From Effrenium voratum (taxonomy: Eukaryota; Sar; Dinophyceae; Suessiales; Symbiodiniaceae), in NCBI GenBank assembly GCA_963377175.1, contig CAUJNA010002146.1, positions 78,501-142,500 of the forward strand: DNA of 64,000 nucleotides, read 5' to 3'. The notes under the pieces are model-generated. The model had not been told where the DNA came from and searched no databases. It saw only the letters and a list, made by a program, of their open reading frames with translations. The translations under genes were made by a program, and so were the position numbers. This document shows positions 34,689-45,029 of the stretch, one piece after another; the first letter of the stretch is position 1, and every line of letters begins with the position of its first letter.

Positions 34689-34872
34689 TGGGTGCGTGTG
34701 TGTGCGTGTGTGTGTGCGTGTGTGTGGGTGTGTGTGGGTGTGTGTGGGTGTGTGTGTGTGTGTGGGTGTGCGTGTGCGTGTGTGTGTATGTGTGCGTATG
34801 TGTTTGTGTTTGTGCGTGTGTGTGTGTGTGGGTGTGTGTGTGTGTGTGTGTGCGTGTTTGATGTGTTGGTTG
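34148..34872. repeat. TG/TGCG/TATG low-complexity region
   Basis: Over 700 bp of alternating purine-pyrimidine DNA: GCGGGCGG units, TGTGTATG units, CTGTGTGT units, then about 100 bp of nearly pure TGCG at 34591-34690 and TGTGTGGG units. Frames of 84-332 codons on both strands (Cys-Val or Thr-His repeats) follow from the absence of stop-forming words and are not genes. Alternating TG/CG DNA is prone to Z-form and to replication slippage. Confidence 0.95.
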
Positions 34873-35094
34873 GTTGGTTGCCCCCTTTTGGGGGGTTGGT
34901 TTTAACGGAGCACAGGTAAGTCAGCCAAGGCTCCAATATTTGGAGAGCCCATGCCCGGTGAATCCCAGTTACCACCGTAGGTACCCTTCGCCATGTGTGT
35001 GTTTCCGATGGTTTCAAAGTGGTGCATCTTTTTTCATCCACAGTACTACACAGGGAAACGGACATACTTGACATATGTGTAGCGGGTGTAACCC

Positions 35095-35245
35095 CCACCC
35101 TTGAGGAAGAATACCAGTTTTTCACCGCGGACTCCCTGCGCACGAGGTGGAAGGAGCAACTGGGGGCGGGGGGAGTGGCAACTTTGAAAGTGAAAGACGT
35201 GGTTTTCCATCTTTTTCTCCAGTGTATCGTATATCAAGAACTGGC
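35095..35245 (+). CDS. Candidate exon, unknown product
   Basis: The plus frame reads LEEEYQFFTADSLRTRWKEQ, then VATLKVKDVVFHLFLQC. It fits a soluble, mixed-charge protein. It lies in a 105-codon frame (34995-35312) whose ends (for example MCVSDGFKVVHLF) look intronic. Possible acceptor TACCAG near 35119. Partner exons are unknown. Confidence 0.4.
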
Positions 35246-35488
35246 CAGTGCCTGTTATTTGCCAGTCCTTTTAAGGGACAACAAAGGGCCCCACATTGGG
35301 ACTTCTTGTTGAACTGATCGTGTTAGCATAGGGGACCGCCCAAACATGATGGCATCCGCGTCAACACCAGCCCGAAAAAACATGGTAGCCCAAAAAAGAC
35401 TGGCCCATCTTGCCCAAAAGTCAGGACTGAAATTAAGTTTGCTCACAATAGCAACCCTTCGCCCGGGCCGGTTGGGTCATCTTGCAGG

Positions 35489-35668
35489 CAATGAATGGTC
35501 AGAAGGTTTCGGGAAGGGGCGTGGGTCTGGATTTCCAGCGCCGCGGAACTTCAACAAAGTTTTTCGCGAGTTGCGCGGGGTTTCAGGAATTGATTCGGAA
35601 CTTCGACCAACGGTTCTGCGGAAGCATCCGCACAAATCGAGCTGCGGCGTTCCTCACTTTCTTTAGAT
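35489..35668 (+). CDS. Candidate exon with two competing frames
   Basis: After CTTGCAG at 35488 two plus frames stay open for about 58 codons: one reads FFASCAGFQELIRNFDQRFC and the other NFNKVFRELRGVSGIDSELR. Both look protein-like, so the segment is likely coding but the frame is not decided. The second ends at TAG in TTTCTTTAG (about 35665). Confidence 0.35.
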
Positions 35669-35799
35669 TTCAAGGCCCACGCTCTCGCAGGGAGACATGC
35701 CGAAAGCCTCGGTGCCATGCGCAGCGGATCCCTTGGCGTCGCCCAGCACAGCGGCGCAGCTTGCGTCTGAGCATGGCGTGCTTGACTTAATCTTCATTT

Positions 35800-36440
35800 A
35801 GGTTGTTTTTCTTGTTGTTCTTTACGGCACTTCGCTTTCATTCTTTTCCTGCGTGACTTTTCGACAACTGGTGTGGGCTTTGCAGCGCGCCTTTTCTGAC
35901 ACATCCTGTTGTGTGACCCGCGAGAGGCGAGAAGCTGGCTATTGCCAAGCAGCGGTAACGGAAGGTTGCCAGCCAAACGGCAGCGCGAACCCTGCAAGGC
36001 TTACGTTAGAGGGCTATGTGTGCTCTTGAGCAGCTTGCCCGCCAAAGGCCCGCCGTTCTTGCGAAAACGGATCATGCTGAGAAGGCCGCGGCATGGTCCA
36101 GGCAATACTGCATCAATCTGGGAGGCAAAGCAACTTCAGTCGAGCATGGCTGCTTTTTTCTTTCCACGCAGCATCTTCTTCGTCAGACCACTCTACATCG
36201 CACGCGCGCCAGCCTTCGCCTGATAATGTGGAAGATTGCAAAGCTCTTACAGCTTTGAGTGAAGGAACTCGCAGCGCTGGCCTTTTCGAAAAGACTATTG
36301 ACAGCCTCGTATCGATCGAATGCGGTTGCAGGGCTGTGGACGAAGGGGCGACAAAAGAAATTGGCCGCTTGGATAGCGCGCGCTCAGCCTGCGCCCTATT
36401 AAATACACCGGGGGGACTTATGCTACTTTTGAGTTAGTTG
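35800..36440. other. Ambiguous coding-like region
   Basis: A plus frame reads VEDCKALTALSEGTRSAGLF and IDSLVSIECGCRAVDEGATK around 36225-36400, but several other frames are open and no splice sites were matched. It may be the remains of a mobile element; nothing firm is claimed. Confidence 0.25.
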
Positions 36441-36446
36441 CGGAAC

Positions 36447-36615
36447 GTAAATCCTCGGTCTCTCGTTCTTGATCTCGCGATCATCCCTCAATCTTCTGCG
36501 CCCCCTCCGTGTCCGACTGTCATCTTCTTCTTCTTCTTCCTCGTCCTCCTCATCCTCTTCGTCGTCGTCGTCCTCGTCCTCATCATCGGGTGGATCACCT
36601 GGAGGTCCCCCTCCA
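36447..36615 (-). CDS. Acidic-basic exon (Asp/Glu run then Arg-rich)
   Basis: On the minus strand, after the acceptor ACTTACAG, the exon begins GGGPPGDPPDDEDEDDDDEE, continues with more Glu/Asp, and then turns basic (SRTRRGRRRLRDDREIKNER). It can end before GTTCCG; 169 nt is 1 + 56 codons. From memory, Gly-Pro/acidic/Arg-rich linkers of this kind are common in the gag-like part of dinoflagellate retrotransposon polyproteins, but simple disordered linkers look the same. The plus-strand reading of the trinucleotide run is hydrophobic simple sequence. It lies downstream, in transcription direction, of the Cys-rich exon at 37.0-37.2 kb. Confidence 0.5.
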
Positions 36616-36806
36616 CTGTAAGTTAGCTTAGGGGACGTAGGGGTCTACTTCAAAGTTCCCCGTAAGCACACCGCGCGTCCCTTGATTTTCGCTGAAAGCC
36701 ACACACCCACGGGCAGCCAATGCGAAACACGTTTTGAAAAAGCATGTGTTTTTGGGCAGGTGGCCGCGTCGCATGTGGTGCACGATCATCAGGCTTTGGC
36801 TGCGAG

Positions 36807-37180
36807 CTAATAGCTAGGCTTAGTGAATGTTTGTTCGGCAGGAGACACGGCTAGCGAAGGATGAGGAGGCGTTGGCGCAGTTTTTGCGAGCTGTGACTGG
36901 ATCACCAGTGACACGCATTCCAGGTCTCTCTGATGCGTCAACGGCGGCCTCCCAAGGTTGAGGAGACTGTCAGAGACCTCGCTTGCCAGCTGGACACCGC
37001 GAAGCTGTGAAATCAGCATGTTTTACAACTTTGCCGGAGGTTTCGGTGCACCAGGGCGGTCAGGGTCAGACAGCCGCGGCAGTCGAATGTGCCACACCGC
37101 GCGCGGCCCGTCCCGGCAGAGACCTTCTCTCTGCAGAGACGGCAGGTGTGCTCTCTCACGATCGCGGGCGCCAACATCAC
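36807..37180 (-). CDS. Cysteine-rich (putative zinc-binding) exon and following segment
   Basis: The minus strand near 37155-37045 reads REHTCRLCREKVSAGTGRAR then CGTFDCRGCLTLTALVHRNL, giving C-x2-C, C-x4-C-x2-C and a following His. This resembles, from memory, short Cys clusters with a conserved RCG.(F/Y).C..C pattern in multi-copy dinoflagellate proteins of unknown function. A second open stretch at 37019-36807 reads ISQLRGVQLASEVSDSLLNL. The frame relation and intron boundaries were not fixed; an acceptor CTGCAG lies at 37131-37136. Metal binding is inferred only from cysteine spacing. Confidence 0.4.
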
Positions 37181-37357
37181 GCTTGCAGCGGCTGGGACTG
37201 AATCACACACGAAAAGAGTCAAAATGCGACGCGGGCGGGACGAGGTGGGAGAAAAGGGAGGCCAGAAAGAGCACGCGTGCGATGTCGGCCTCGTGTCGCC
37301 TAATGTCGGCCGTGGTTTTCGGGAGTTTACATATGTCGATGTCGGCCTACATCTTAT

Positions 37358-37395
37358 CACATATATATATATATATCTATATCTATATCTATGTA
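37358..37395. repeat. AT/ATCTAT microsatellite
   Basis: ATATATATATAT followed by CTATAT units. It interrupts frames on both strands. Confidence 0.9.
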
Positions 37396-37399
37396 GATA

Positions 37400-38095
37400 C
37401 CTCCCCGGCCCCTACGTCGGCCAAATGTCAGCCCAGGTTTCTCACCCCGGCCTACCGTTTAAACAATTTTTATACGGCGCACAAGCAACCATGAAAGCCC
37501 GGAAAGGCGGTTTGGAGGGCCGCCTCCCAAAGTTCACACAGATTATTTACACACATACAAACTCTACATATATCACATCACTCCACGCAGCCAGCTTGGG
37601 AGCTGGCACAAACACAAAAAGCACGAGATGGCTGCGCTGAACAAGCCTCCGCCGACATGACCTGCTGCTATCACTCAAGCACAAATCGGCTGACATACCC
37701 AAGAAAACACATATCTTCAGCCTGACACACAGTCTGTGTTCCCCGTGTTTTTCCATAGAGGCTCCACGCGGTCACGCGTTAAAAAATACAAGCAAATTCA
37801 CGGCGTTTGTAAGTTCCAAGTAAGTTCAACGTAAGTTCCCGGTAAGTGACTTGTATCTTCACCCTCTAAGCCTGCATAAGTTGCCAAAGTTCCCCCCAAC
37901 TAGCTTGTATGTGAACCCTGAAAAAGGGAGAACTTATCCTACTTGTGGTGTGCTTGAGTAACTTGCATCTTAGCTTGCAAGTTACTTGATGTTAAACTCA
38001 AACCGGCCGGTCTATCTAGTAGGGCTCAACCCCTGTCGACGCGCTGCTGCTGCTTCTGCGCTGAGGTACTGCGACAAGGCACGTGGTCGCATTGC
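37400..38095. other. No supported gene
   Basis: Contains repeated GTAAGTTC words at 37808-37845 (GTAAGTTCCAAGTAAGTTCA and similar), which look like reiterated donor-like sequences, and nothing that reads as an exon. Confidence 0.35.
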
Positions 38096-38101
38096 CCGCT
38101 A

Positions 38102-39247
38102 ATGGCAGCGACCCCGCTGCAAGACAAGCTGACAAAGGGGCCGTGGGAGAGAGTGTTGGTGAGATGTCTAAGGAGCTGTTCCGATTGAAATCAGGCATGG
38201 CCAGAGACGCCTCAAAGGCTATCACCGGAGCTGCAACATGCAACGCGCACGCCCACAAGCGCGTCGCGCCTTGAAGTGGTGAAAAAGACCTGCCGAAATA
38301 CACAGTCATTTCGTCAGGGAAGGCCGTGTTTTGATGGCCTTGCCATCAGGGCAAAGCCTGAAATCACGCCATAAGTGCGCAAGAACTGGGCGCCTTTCAG
38401 CTGGCGCCGGCGCAGCTTGTTCTTGGTTCTGCCTACGAGGTTCTCAGCCAGGTTGGCGCCTTGAATTACGCACGTGGCAAGCGCTTGCGTGACAAGGCGC
38501 GCACCTGTGAGCTCCCACTTGATGCGCGCCTTGGCTGCGCAGGCCAGGCGTTTACCATCCCTGGCTTCCGGGAAGCTTATAGCATGAAGTTGAACTTCTG
38601 CAATCTTCGACTAGGGAAAGACGCAGTGATCATATGTCAGCATGACTCATTCCGTCCACGACGCGGGTCTTGATTCTTTTGCAGCTTGTCGCAGGACATT
38701 TGTCTAAAAACGGCCCCGGAAGAGGAGTGATTTTGACTTCGCACTTGCGCGCGCAAAAAGGCTCAAATCAAATCGCCTGCCTTCGCTTGAGTACTTCCAC
38801 ATTAAACAGGCTGGAGGGTGCCTGTACAGTCCTTCTATACTGAAGGGCGATCGAGGAACAAAAGCAGGAGCTTGGATCGGACATGCAGTTTCGTTTTTTC
38901 CTTTCCATTCCTCCGTCCCCTAGTGAAAATCCCCTCTGGGAGCGTTAAAACACAAGGGTCCACCTGGGTGTTTTCTGTTGACGGATACCCTGTTTAGTGC
39001 CAAAGCCCGTTGACCCTTGCCAATTAAGGGGATCGATTTTCAGTTTCAAAGTTCCCCAACCCAAAAAGGTCCACCGTGTTGAAAAACACTCACAGACTGA
39101 TAGACTGATGAGCCATGCCAGGATTGGGCTTGGGTCAAGGAGGGCGTCCTCGTGAAGTTCCGTTTCGGCGGCACCTGCGGCAAGGGCCGCGACCAGCGGG
39201 TCCAGTACCGCGCTATCCACGTGGACCGAACGCTCGAAAGTGCGCAG
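38102..39247 (+). CDS. Multi-exon gene 5' part, unknown product
   Basis: A likely first exon, 38102-38158, starts in the context GCTAATGGCA and reads MAATPLQDKLTKGPWERVL before GTGAGATG. In matching phase 0, an exon from 38416 (after GGCGCAG) reads LVLGSAYEVLSQVGALNYAR then GKRLRDKART before GTGAGC at 38507, although the frame stays open to about 38672. A segment at about 38708-38890 reads LKSNRLPSLEYFHIKQ with AGGCLYSPSILKGDRG. A strong exon at 39121-39247 reads DWAWVKEGVLVKFRFGGTCG and RDQRVQYRAIHVDRTLESAQ with mostly G/C third positions. Phases of the last two were not joined to the first two. No family is recognised. Confidence 0.45.
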
Positions 39248-39259
39248 GGCGCAAGTCCC

Positions 39260-40220
39260 CCGTAGAGCTGAAATGGCCAGCGGTTACCCTGATTAGAAAA
39301 GGGCTCCCTCCCTCAAGGTCGACGATGTTTGCACGAACCCTAAAAATTGAGATTAAATGGGGTGCCCCCTGATTAATCCGGAGCCCCTTCGGTCCTTCGT
39401 CCTTTTACTTCTGGCCCCTTCCCAGCCAACTGAACTGGAAACTGCAACCTGGAGAACCTCTTCGGCTCCTCCCTTCTTGGGCGGGCCATGAGCAGCATTT
39501 TGAACCCAAAAAGCAACCTGTTCCGAGTTGGCTTCCAAGGGGAGTCTTTTTTGTGAGCTATTGAGCACCTTGTCATGTGTGTTTTAGCACAGACGAAAGC
39601 CCCATTTCTGGCCTTTGATCGGAGGGGGGTTTAATCGGAGGGGGGGGGGTGCAGAGGAATGTTTGGGCAGAGTTGTTTGGGCAAACCTTGTTGGCCCTTT
39701 ACTTGAGGAGGCAAAAGGGAAACCTGTAATCGAAGGTTTGCGAATCGTCCGCTGACACTAGTCAGTTTATGGAAAAATGTGGCTTAAACGGCTACTGCGG
39801 CTACTGCCTTGAAGCAAAACAACATAAAATGACTCTTGGATGACTGAATAGCCTGCTCAACAAGCCTTTTTTCAATAAAGCAAGCTTGTTGAACACATCA
39901 ACAACGTCCAAAACCTCCGTGCGCTGGTTTAGTACGAGTTGCGTCATATTAATCTGCGCGTAAGCAAGCCTCCGCGCGCTGTGTCGCTTAAGCCAAAATG
40001 TGCGGTGCGCGAGCAGGTGCAGAAACATAATAATGCTACGACATAAACATATGATGACGTGTGACAATGCTTTAAACGGCTCTTGTTTCAACAACCTTGA
40101 GGCTCAACCCGCCAGCAGCGACGGATCCAAAACCCTGCCAATCAGAGGACTCCCCACTTTAGGATCTACACGCAACTGATTCTTCTGGAGTGGTTTCATC
40201 CAAAGTGGACATTTAGCCTA
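39260..40220. other. No firm gene
   Basis: A plus frame near 39430-39540 reads NLENLFGSSLLGRAMSSILN but has an upstream stop and no acceptor. A G run lies at 39638-39649. A 97-codon minus frame at 39801-40094 has no splice support. Confidence 0.3.
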
Positions 40221-40239
40221 TGATGTTCAATGTTCCCAA

Positions 40240-40521
40240 GCAAAGCCAACAGATGGATTATTTCTCATTTCGTCCCAGACCCCTGCACAGCTTGGAGCGC
40301 TCGAATCCCAGGAGGCGCTGGGCGAGAACGAGACTCTCAATTCATCCCAGACCCCTGTGCTCAAGTTGCAGGAGGCGCTAGGCGAGAACGAGACGCTCAC
40401 TTTGTCCCAGACTGCTACCCACTTTGGAGCGTTGGGCGAGAACAAGACCATTTGCGCCGATCAACTGTTGCAGGGCAGTACAAACTTTGGTTGCTTGGCG
40501 GTTAGCAATGCGCCTCCTTGA
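40240..40521 (+). CDS. Repeat-bearing exon with LGENET motifs, ends at stop
   Basis: A plus frame reads LISSQTPAQLGALESQEALG, then ENETLNSSQTPVLKLQEALG, ENETLTLSQTATHFGALGEN and finally a tail with NFGCLAVSNAPP before TGA at 40519-40521. The DNA repeat unit is about 57 bp (GCGCTGGGCGAGAACGAGAC ... CAGACCCCTG), three copies, the last diverged. Because the unit is near a multiple of three, frames on both strands stay open (plus: HFVPDPC...GRERD; minus: VSFSPSAS...VWDE). The LGENET reading is preferred for its residue balance, but this is a judgement. It could be the 3' exon of the 38-39 kb gene or a coding minisatellite of another gene. Confidence 0.4.
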   Translation, partial: AKPTDGLFLISSQTPAQLGALESQEALGENETLNSSQTPVLKLQEALGENETLTLSQTATHFGALGENKTICADQLLQGSTNFGCLAVSNAPP

Positions 40522-40529
40522 GTTGCTCG

Positions 40530-41920
40530 TTTCCCAGAACGGTTCTTTGGACTTTCAGAGTTTAGAGCTGGATTTGTGACATATATCCCACCAGTATAAC
40601 AGGTATTGACGACCCAAGGCTGGTCCGTGCGTGGATCCCATCCTTTCGACTTGGGTGTGTCTAGGAACTGGACCCTCACTGTGGCTTCCCATTTCAAAAA
40701 AGGGAGCCGAGCCTCGAATCGAAGGAATACACAAAAGCCCATGGCTGAGGTTGGCGGGAGGTGAAGGCCCTGCTGCTTGGCTGACTTTTCAGAGGGAACA
40801 TGAGGAGATGTCGGGGGTCCAGACATGTGTCCCGCTTTAGGTGCATCGCCTTTTCGGCCCAAAGGAAAGATTATTCCCTTAAGGTAGGCGGGATGTGTTC
40901 AGGAGTATATTGACCCATCTTGGCAACTTTTAACGAGCTCACCTGCAGGAGCTCAGCTAAGCAGTCAGGTCACCATTCAACACATTGACATATGTTGTCA
41001 ACCTACTTATGAGGTGGACAACTTGTCACCAGACAACAAGAGCTGGCTACTCTCAATGGTTACAGCAAGCACACGTGTCTACTATGTATGATGTATTTGT
41101 ACATGCTAGGTTCGGTTTTGTTGCTCAATCCATGTACACCTAACAAGTCAACACACATTGGGTTTGTCCAGAATCAAGCCTGGATGGTCCTTTGATGGTT
41201 GTTGCCCCCCCCCCCAGGTTACGGATTAGGATTGAGCCGCCGCTGGTTTAGTGGATGGTTCTCGCTCCAGGCGTCCAGACCACCGTGAGCAACCTCATAT
41301 TCACCAACCCCACAAAGTAGCCTTAACCTTGGTAACCTGAACCTTCACCAAGTAAACCCTTCATGGCCAAGAGGAGCAGTTCCGACCGTGGTGAACGTCT
41401 CGCAAGGCTTGGCGACACCAAGCCAGAAGACCTCCTTGTCGCGCCTCTCCGGCTGCATTTCGCTGGAGGTGTGTCTCGGGAACCCTCACCTTAATATGCA
41501 GACCGCTGTGTCATGGGGTGTCAATAAATGAGGGTACCCTTTCTGGGGTGGTACTCAAAGGAAACCAACGAGGAAACCATCATTTTACGGCTCCCCTATT
41601 TTAAGACGCACCCATATGTGTTTTCGCTTTGGCTTCCATACACCGATCTAAGGGAACTCTCAAGAAGACGCACTTTGAGCTTTCCACATGGCATTTCATT
41701 CTATGGCTTGTCCGCTGTCCCTTGAATCCAGAAAGCCCAAACATGGCGAGGGCAAAGCAAGCGGGTTTTCCATAGCCTTGTATGGGAAGACGTGGCCTAG
41801 GGGTGCAAATTGGAGGGCCATGTTTTGAGAGTTTGTTATTGTTGGTAGACCTTTGTGCATGTTCGGCTCTTTGGCAAGTGTCTTTTGTGAATTTCGCTTG
41901 AGGCTTTGGCTGATCGTTTG
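40530..41920. other. No supported gene
   Basis: Frames of 65-133 codons occur on both strands (for example 40461-40862, minus) without splice agreement. A C run lies at 41206-41215. Confidence 0.35.
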
Positions 41921-41927
41921 AGGTACA

Positions 41928-42624
41928 TTATTTACAGGGAAATGCTTCGCCTGGTGAAGAGGAGGACGAAGCAGCTTCCCGACGATGTGACGAAGGAGGC
42001 CAGAACTGGTGTGTGTGAGGGCAAACTGGCAGGCGCATCGCATGTTCTCTCTTTAATTGCAAATCATCCTCGGTGCTGAAATGGGTGCGTGACACAGCGC
42101 AGTTGATAATACTTTGACTCGCCATGCTACAAGCGCGGTTGATCAAAGGAGCCTTGGAAACAAGGGGACCAGTTAAGCTTTGCCACCCAACTTCTTCGCA
42201 TGCATGCGACATGGCCGAAAATGCCTTCTTACGGCAAGTCGAAGCCTGGTACGCCGATTTCCTTGGGCCTGCGACGGCAAGGTTGGTCGATTCGTGGCAT
42301 GTAGAGCGGACATCGCTGAGGACACGGCTGGCGTTGATGTCAGCGAAATCTTGCGCACGAAGGAAAAGTGATACACAGCGCGCAAAAATATGTGTGCCTG
42401 GAATCCGCAACCAGCGTGCGCGAAATGCATGTGGGCCAGATCATCGGAAGCGGTATTTTGCGCTCAGCGTGGTAATACAACCTTTTGGCATGCAGGAAAA
42501 AGTGGAGAGAGGCTGGGTGTCGTGCGCACGGGTGGAAAGTCTGGGTCGCAGAAAGGCTCGGAAGGCGGCGACTAGAGAAGTGGCAGGGGCCTGCGGGCGG
42601 AAACCTGGAATTATTTTTGTATAA
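41928..42624. other. Coding-like region open on both strands
   Basis: Three readings compete: a plus 166-codon frame with FLRQVEAWYADFLGPATARL, a plus frame ending ADIAEDTAGVDVSEILRTKE before TGA at about 42371, and a minus 160-codon frame with DVRSTCHESTNLAVAGPRKS. Absence of stops in so many frames reflects composition. One is probably coding or a decayed transposon gene, but it cannot be chosen by eye. Confidence 0.3.
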
Positions 42625-42670
42625 CATATATATATATATAAATACATAAAGAGAGAGAGAGAGAGAGAGA
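42625..42670. repeat. AT then GA microsatellites
   Basis: ACATATATATATATATAAAT is followed by AAAGAGAGAGAGAGAGAGAG. Both are simple repeats. Confidence 0.95.
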
Positions 42671-42765
42671 TACGCGCAACGCCAGGGGTTTGCCCAGGCG
42701 TGAAGAGTATTGTCGTGTATCTTGTTTCTTATATAATATATACATGTGTGACCACTTGTGCGGTA

Positions 42766-42905
42766 TGTCTTAGGGTTGGCGGTTTTAGGGTTGAGGCTTT
42801 AGGGTTTAGGATTAGGGTTTATGATTTTGGAGTTAAGGTTTAGGATGTATGTTTCAGGGTCAAGGTCAAGGTTTTAGGGTTGTAGTTCAGGGTTTATACG
42901 GTTTG
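42766..42905 (+). repeat. Degenerate interstitial TTTAGGG-like tract
   Basis: TTAGGGTTGG, TTTTAGGGTTGAGG, TTTAGGGTTTAGG, ATTAGGGTTTATG and related words fill about 130 bp. Clean heptamers are few. This fits an ancient telomere-like insertion or slippage product within the chromosome. Confidence 0.65.
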
Positions 42906-43019
42906 TAGACAAGAGAAAACAGCCGCGGCTGCGCTGTGTGAGGAGGCGGGGGTGTGGGGCGTTGCGGGGCGGGCAAACCCCAGGAATTGGCTGTATGTAT
43001 ATATAGATATAGTATACAC

Positions 43020-43122
43020 TATATTATATAATTACACATGAGGAATAAGTACACACATATGTATATATATATATATATATGTAGACGTACTCATAACTGA
43101 TATATATATATATATATTATTG
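43020..43122. repeat. Cluster of TA microsatellites
   Basis: Two long TA runs at 43062-43080 and 43100-43117, with TATATTATATAATTA nearby at 43021. It lies directly upstream of the 43.1 kb exon. Confidence 0.9.
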
Positions 43123-43131
43123 GGGGGTAGA

Positions 43132-45022
43132 AGTGTCCATGCTCATGCTCGCGCCTTTGATTCTTGCGAACAAACGTGGCTAGGCTTGTGCCACGCTGCC
43201 GACCGCGAAAGTGGTGCGCAGGTGATTTCAAGCACGACGCGCTTGTGGACTAAGCAAGCTAGGGAATTGTTGTTGGATGTTGTTGTGCGCAGATCCTTCA
43301 AGCTACCTCCCACCTACCTTGGAAGCTACCCCATCATTTCGGGGGAAAATCCAAATTTCGGCTTTTTCGCTGGGTCCCTTTGATCCCACCCTGGAAACAC
43401 GGGTGTTCGGTGCTTTGGCTCCCCAGTTGGACGCATCGATGTTTCAGGTGGAGGAGCGGCTCAAGGATAGTGATAAGCTGCCGGAGCGCCTGCGGCCGAA
43501 AATTCTGGCGGCCTGGCCTCACCGCGTTTGTCTTTTTTGTCTTGTTTTTTTCAGATGAAACAACCGCATGTATTGCCCCTAATTACCGTGGCTTTTCTGT
43601 TTTTTCTTCTTCTTTTTTCACGTGAAACAAATATGTTTTAGATTTGCCCCTCCCAACAAAGACGTTGACAACTGCGAACTGGACCAGATCTGTTGGGATT
43701 CCCGAGTTTCCGGAGGACTTATGTCAAGAAAAGGGGGAACCCTGACGGTACTACCCACTTTGACAAACCTATTGTTTAAACAACCTTCAAACAATCTCCT
43801 GCTTCTTTTTCTTACTCTTTGGCTGGCTTACTTGCACATGTTTTTGTTTAAACCCAAAAGACGGAATCGACATTGTTTAATCCCACCTCTTGTGGGTCAG
43901 TTTCTTGGAGTGGAGGCCGCGCTGAAGAAGCGCTTCAAGCCCCTTGCCCTTACTCTGAAAGGCGGGGCAGAGGGACTGAATGGCAAACTTGGACGCGGAG
44001 ATGCCATCGAGAGTTCACACATCTTCCATGTAGAAACTCGCATTTTGGTGCAGGCGTTGTTTTGGGGTAGCTCAAGAGGGTTCTCCTAATTTTTGTTGGG
44101 ACAATATCCCTCTTTTGAGTCTTGCAGATCATCTTCGGGTGATCTCTCAACAAATGTTGGCGGGTTTGCCCACGGCCAGGCTGCGGCAAAAATCGAGAGG
44201 CACAAAGTCTGCCCGCCGCCCGGCAAAGATGAAAAGACGCGCTTTTTCGTGTTCAACCAACCCCAGTTGCCCCACAACCATGGTTAGCTACAAGCGCGCG
44301 CCTTCCTGGATCGCCGCTGGCAACCGGTTTTTCCCGTGTCGCCCATGTGCGCAGCCCAGGAAATCGTGCGAAAAACGCACTTTATCAATGTGTTCCACTA
44401 CCACGATGCTTGGCGCTTCGCCGGTCGGTTTCTCAGACTTCTAGACTTTTCGAGTTTCGAGTTGGATTTCAGACATGGCTGTGGTTCCTTTCTTGGAGTT
44501 GGGTGAAACAGTCCAGAGGAAGGCTTAAGCTTTTGGAGAACGAGCCAAGGATGGACACAACAAAGAGCTCCGCCGACTGCACAAAAATGTGCCCCTTCAA
44601 AGCAAAGTGGCCGTCGCTGCCATCGCCTACTTCACGGGCGATCGTACCTTCGTGGCTCGGGTGATGTGAGTGGGAAAGATGTGAAGAAAAGCAATGGTTG
44701 CCCAGGTAGGGTATGAGGGTCCTCGAGGGTCCTGGTCCTTTCTTCCTTTTCAGAAAGAAGGTTCCTTCTTGCCCAAACCCAGGATTCCAATGGCGTAAAC
44801 CTTCCTTTCATGGGTTTGGGGCCCCTGGTTGCGGGGTGCGAAGCAGGTTCTGGCTCGTTCGAAGAAATCTCCGGTGGAGGTTGCGCGCCTGGTGCGTCTC
44901 GCGGGGGACGCCGCAGTCAGTGGCACGGTTGCCCCGCACTGCAACCTGCTGGCGTTCGCGAGACATGCGGTGCTGGAGCATTTGCACGATCTGAGCTACG
45001 AGGAGCCGAAGTTGGGAATCTG
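43132..45022 (+). CDS. Multi-exon gene, unknown product, with a possible 7-nt exon
   Basis: Exons: to 43221 (FDSCEQTWLGLCHAADRESG, CAG|GTGATT); 43427-43525 (LDASMFQVEERLKDSDKLPE...); 43901-44049 (FLGVEAALKKRFKPLALTLK..., GC donor); 44128-44282 (SGDLSTNVGGFAHGQAAAKI ... TRFFVFNQPQLPHNH); 44355-44423 (QEIVRKTHFINVFHYHDAWR); 44530-44665 (FGERAKDGHNKELRRLHKNV ... AIAYFTGDRTFVARV, donor GTGAGT); 44847-45022 (ARSKKSPVEVARLVRLAGDA ... HAVLEHLHDLSYEEPKLG). Phases agree from 43427 to 44665. The join to 44847 needs one or more extra bases; AAAGAAG at 44754-44760, flanked by CCTTTTCAG and GTTCCT, fits exactly. Start and stop were not found. No domain is recognised. Confidence 0.6.
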
Positions 45023-45029
45023 GTGTTGC

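Noticed and set aside
34145..35143. A 332-codon minus frame and a 265-codon plus frame
   Set aside because: They consist of Thr-His and Cys-Val runs from TG/TGCG repeats, which lack stop-forming words.
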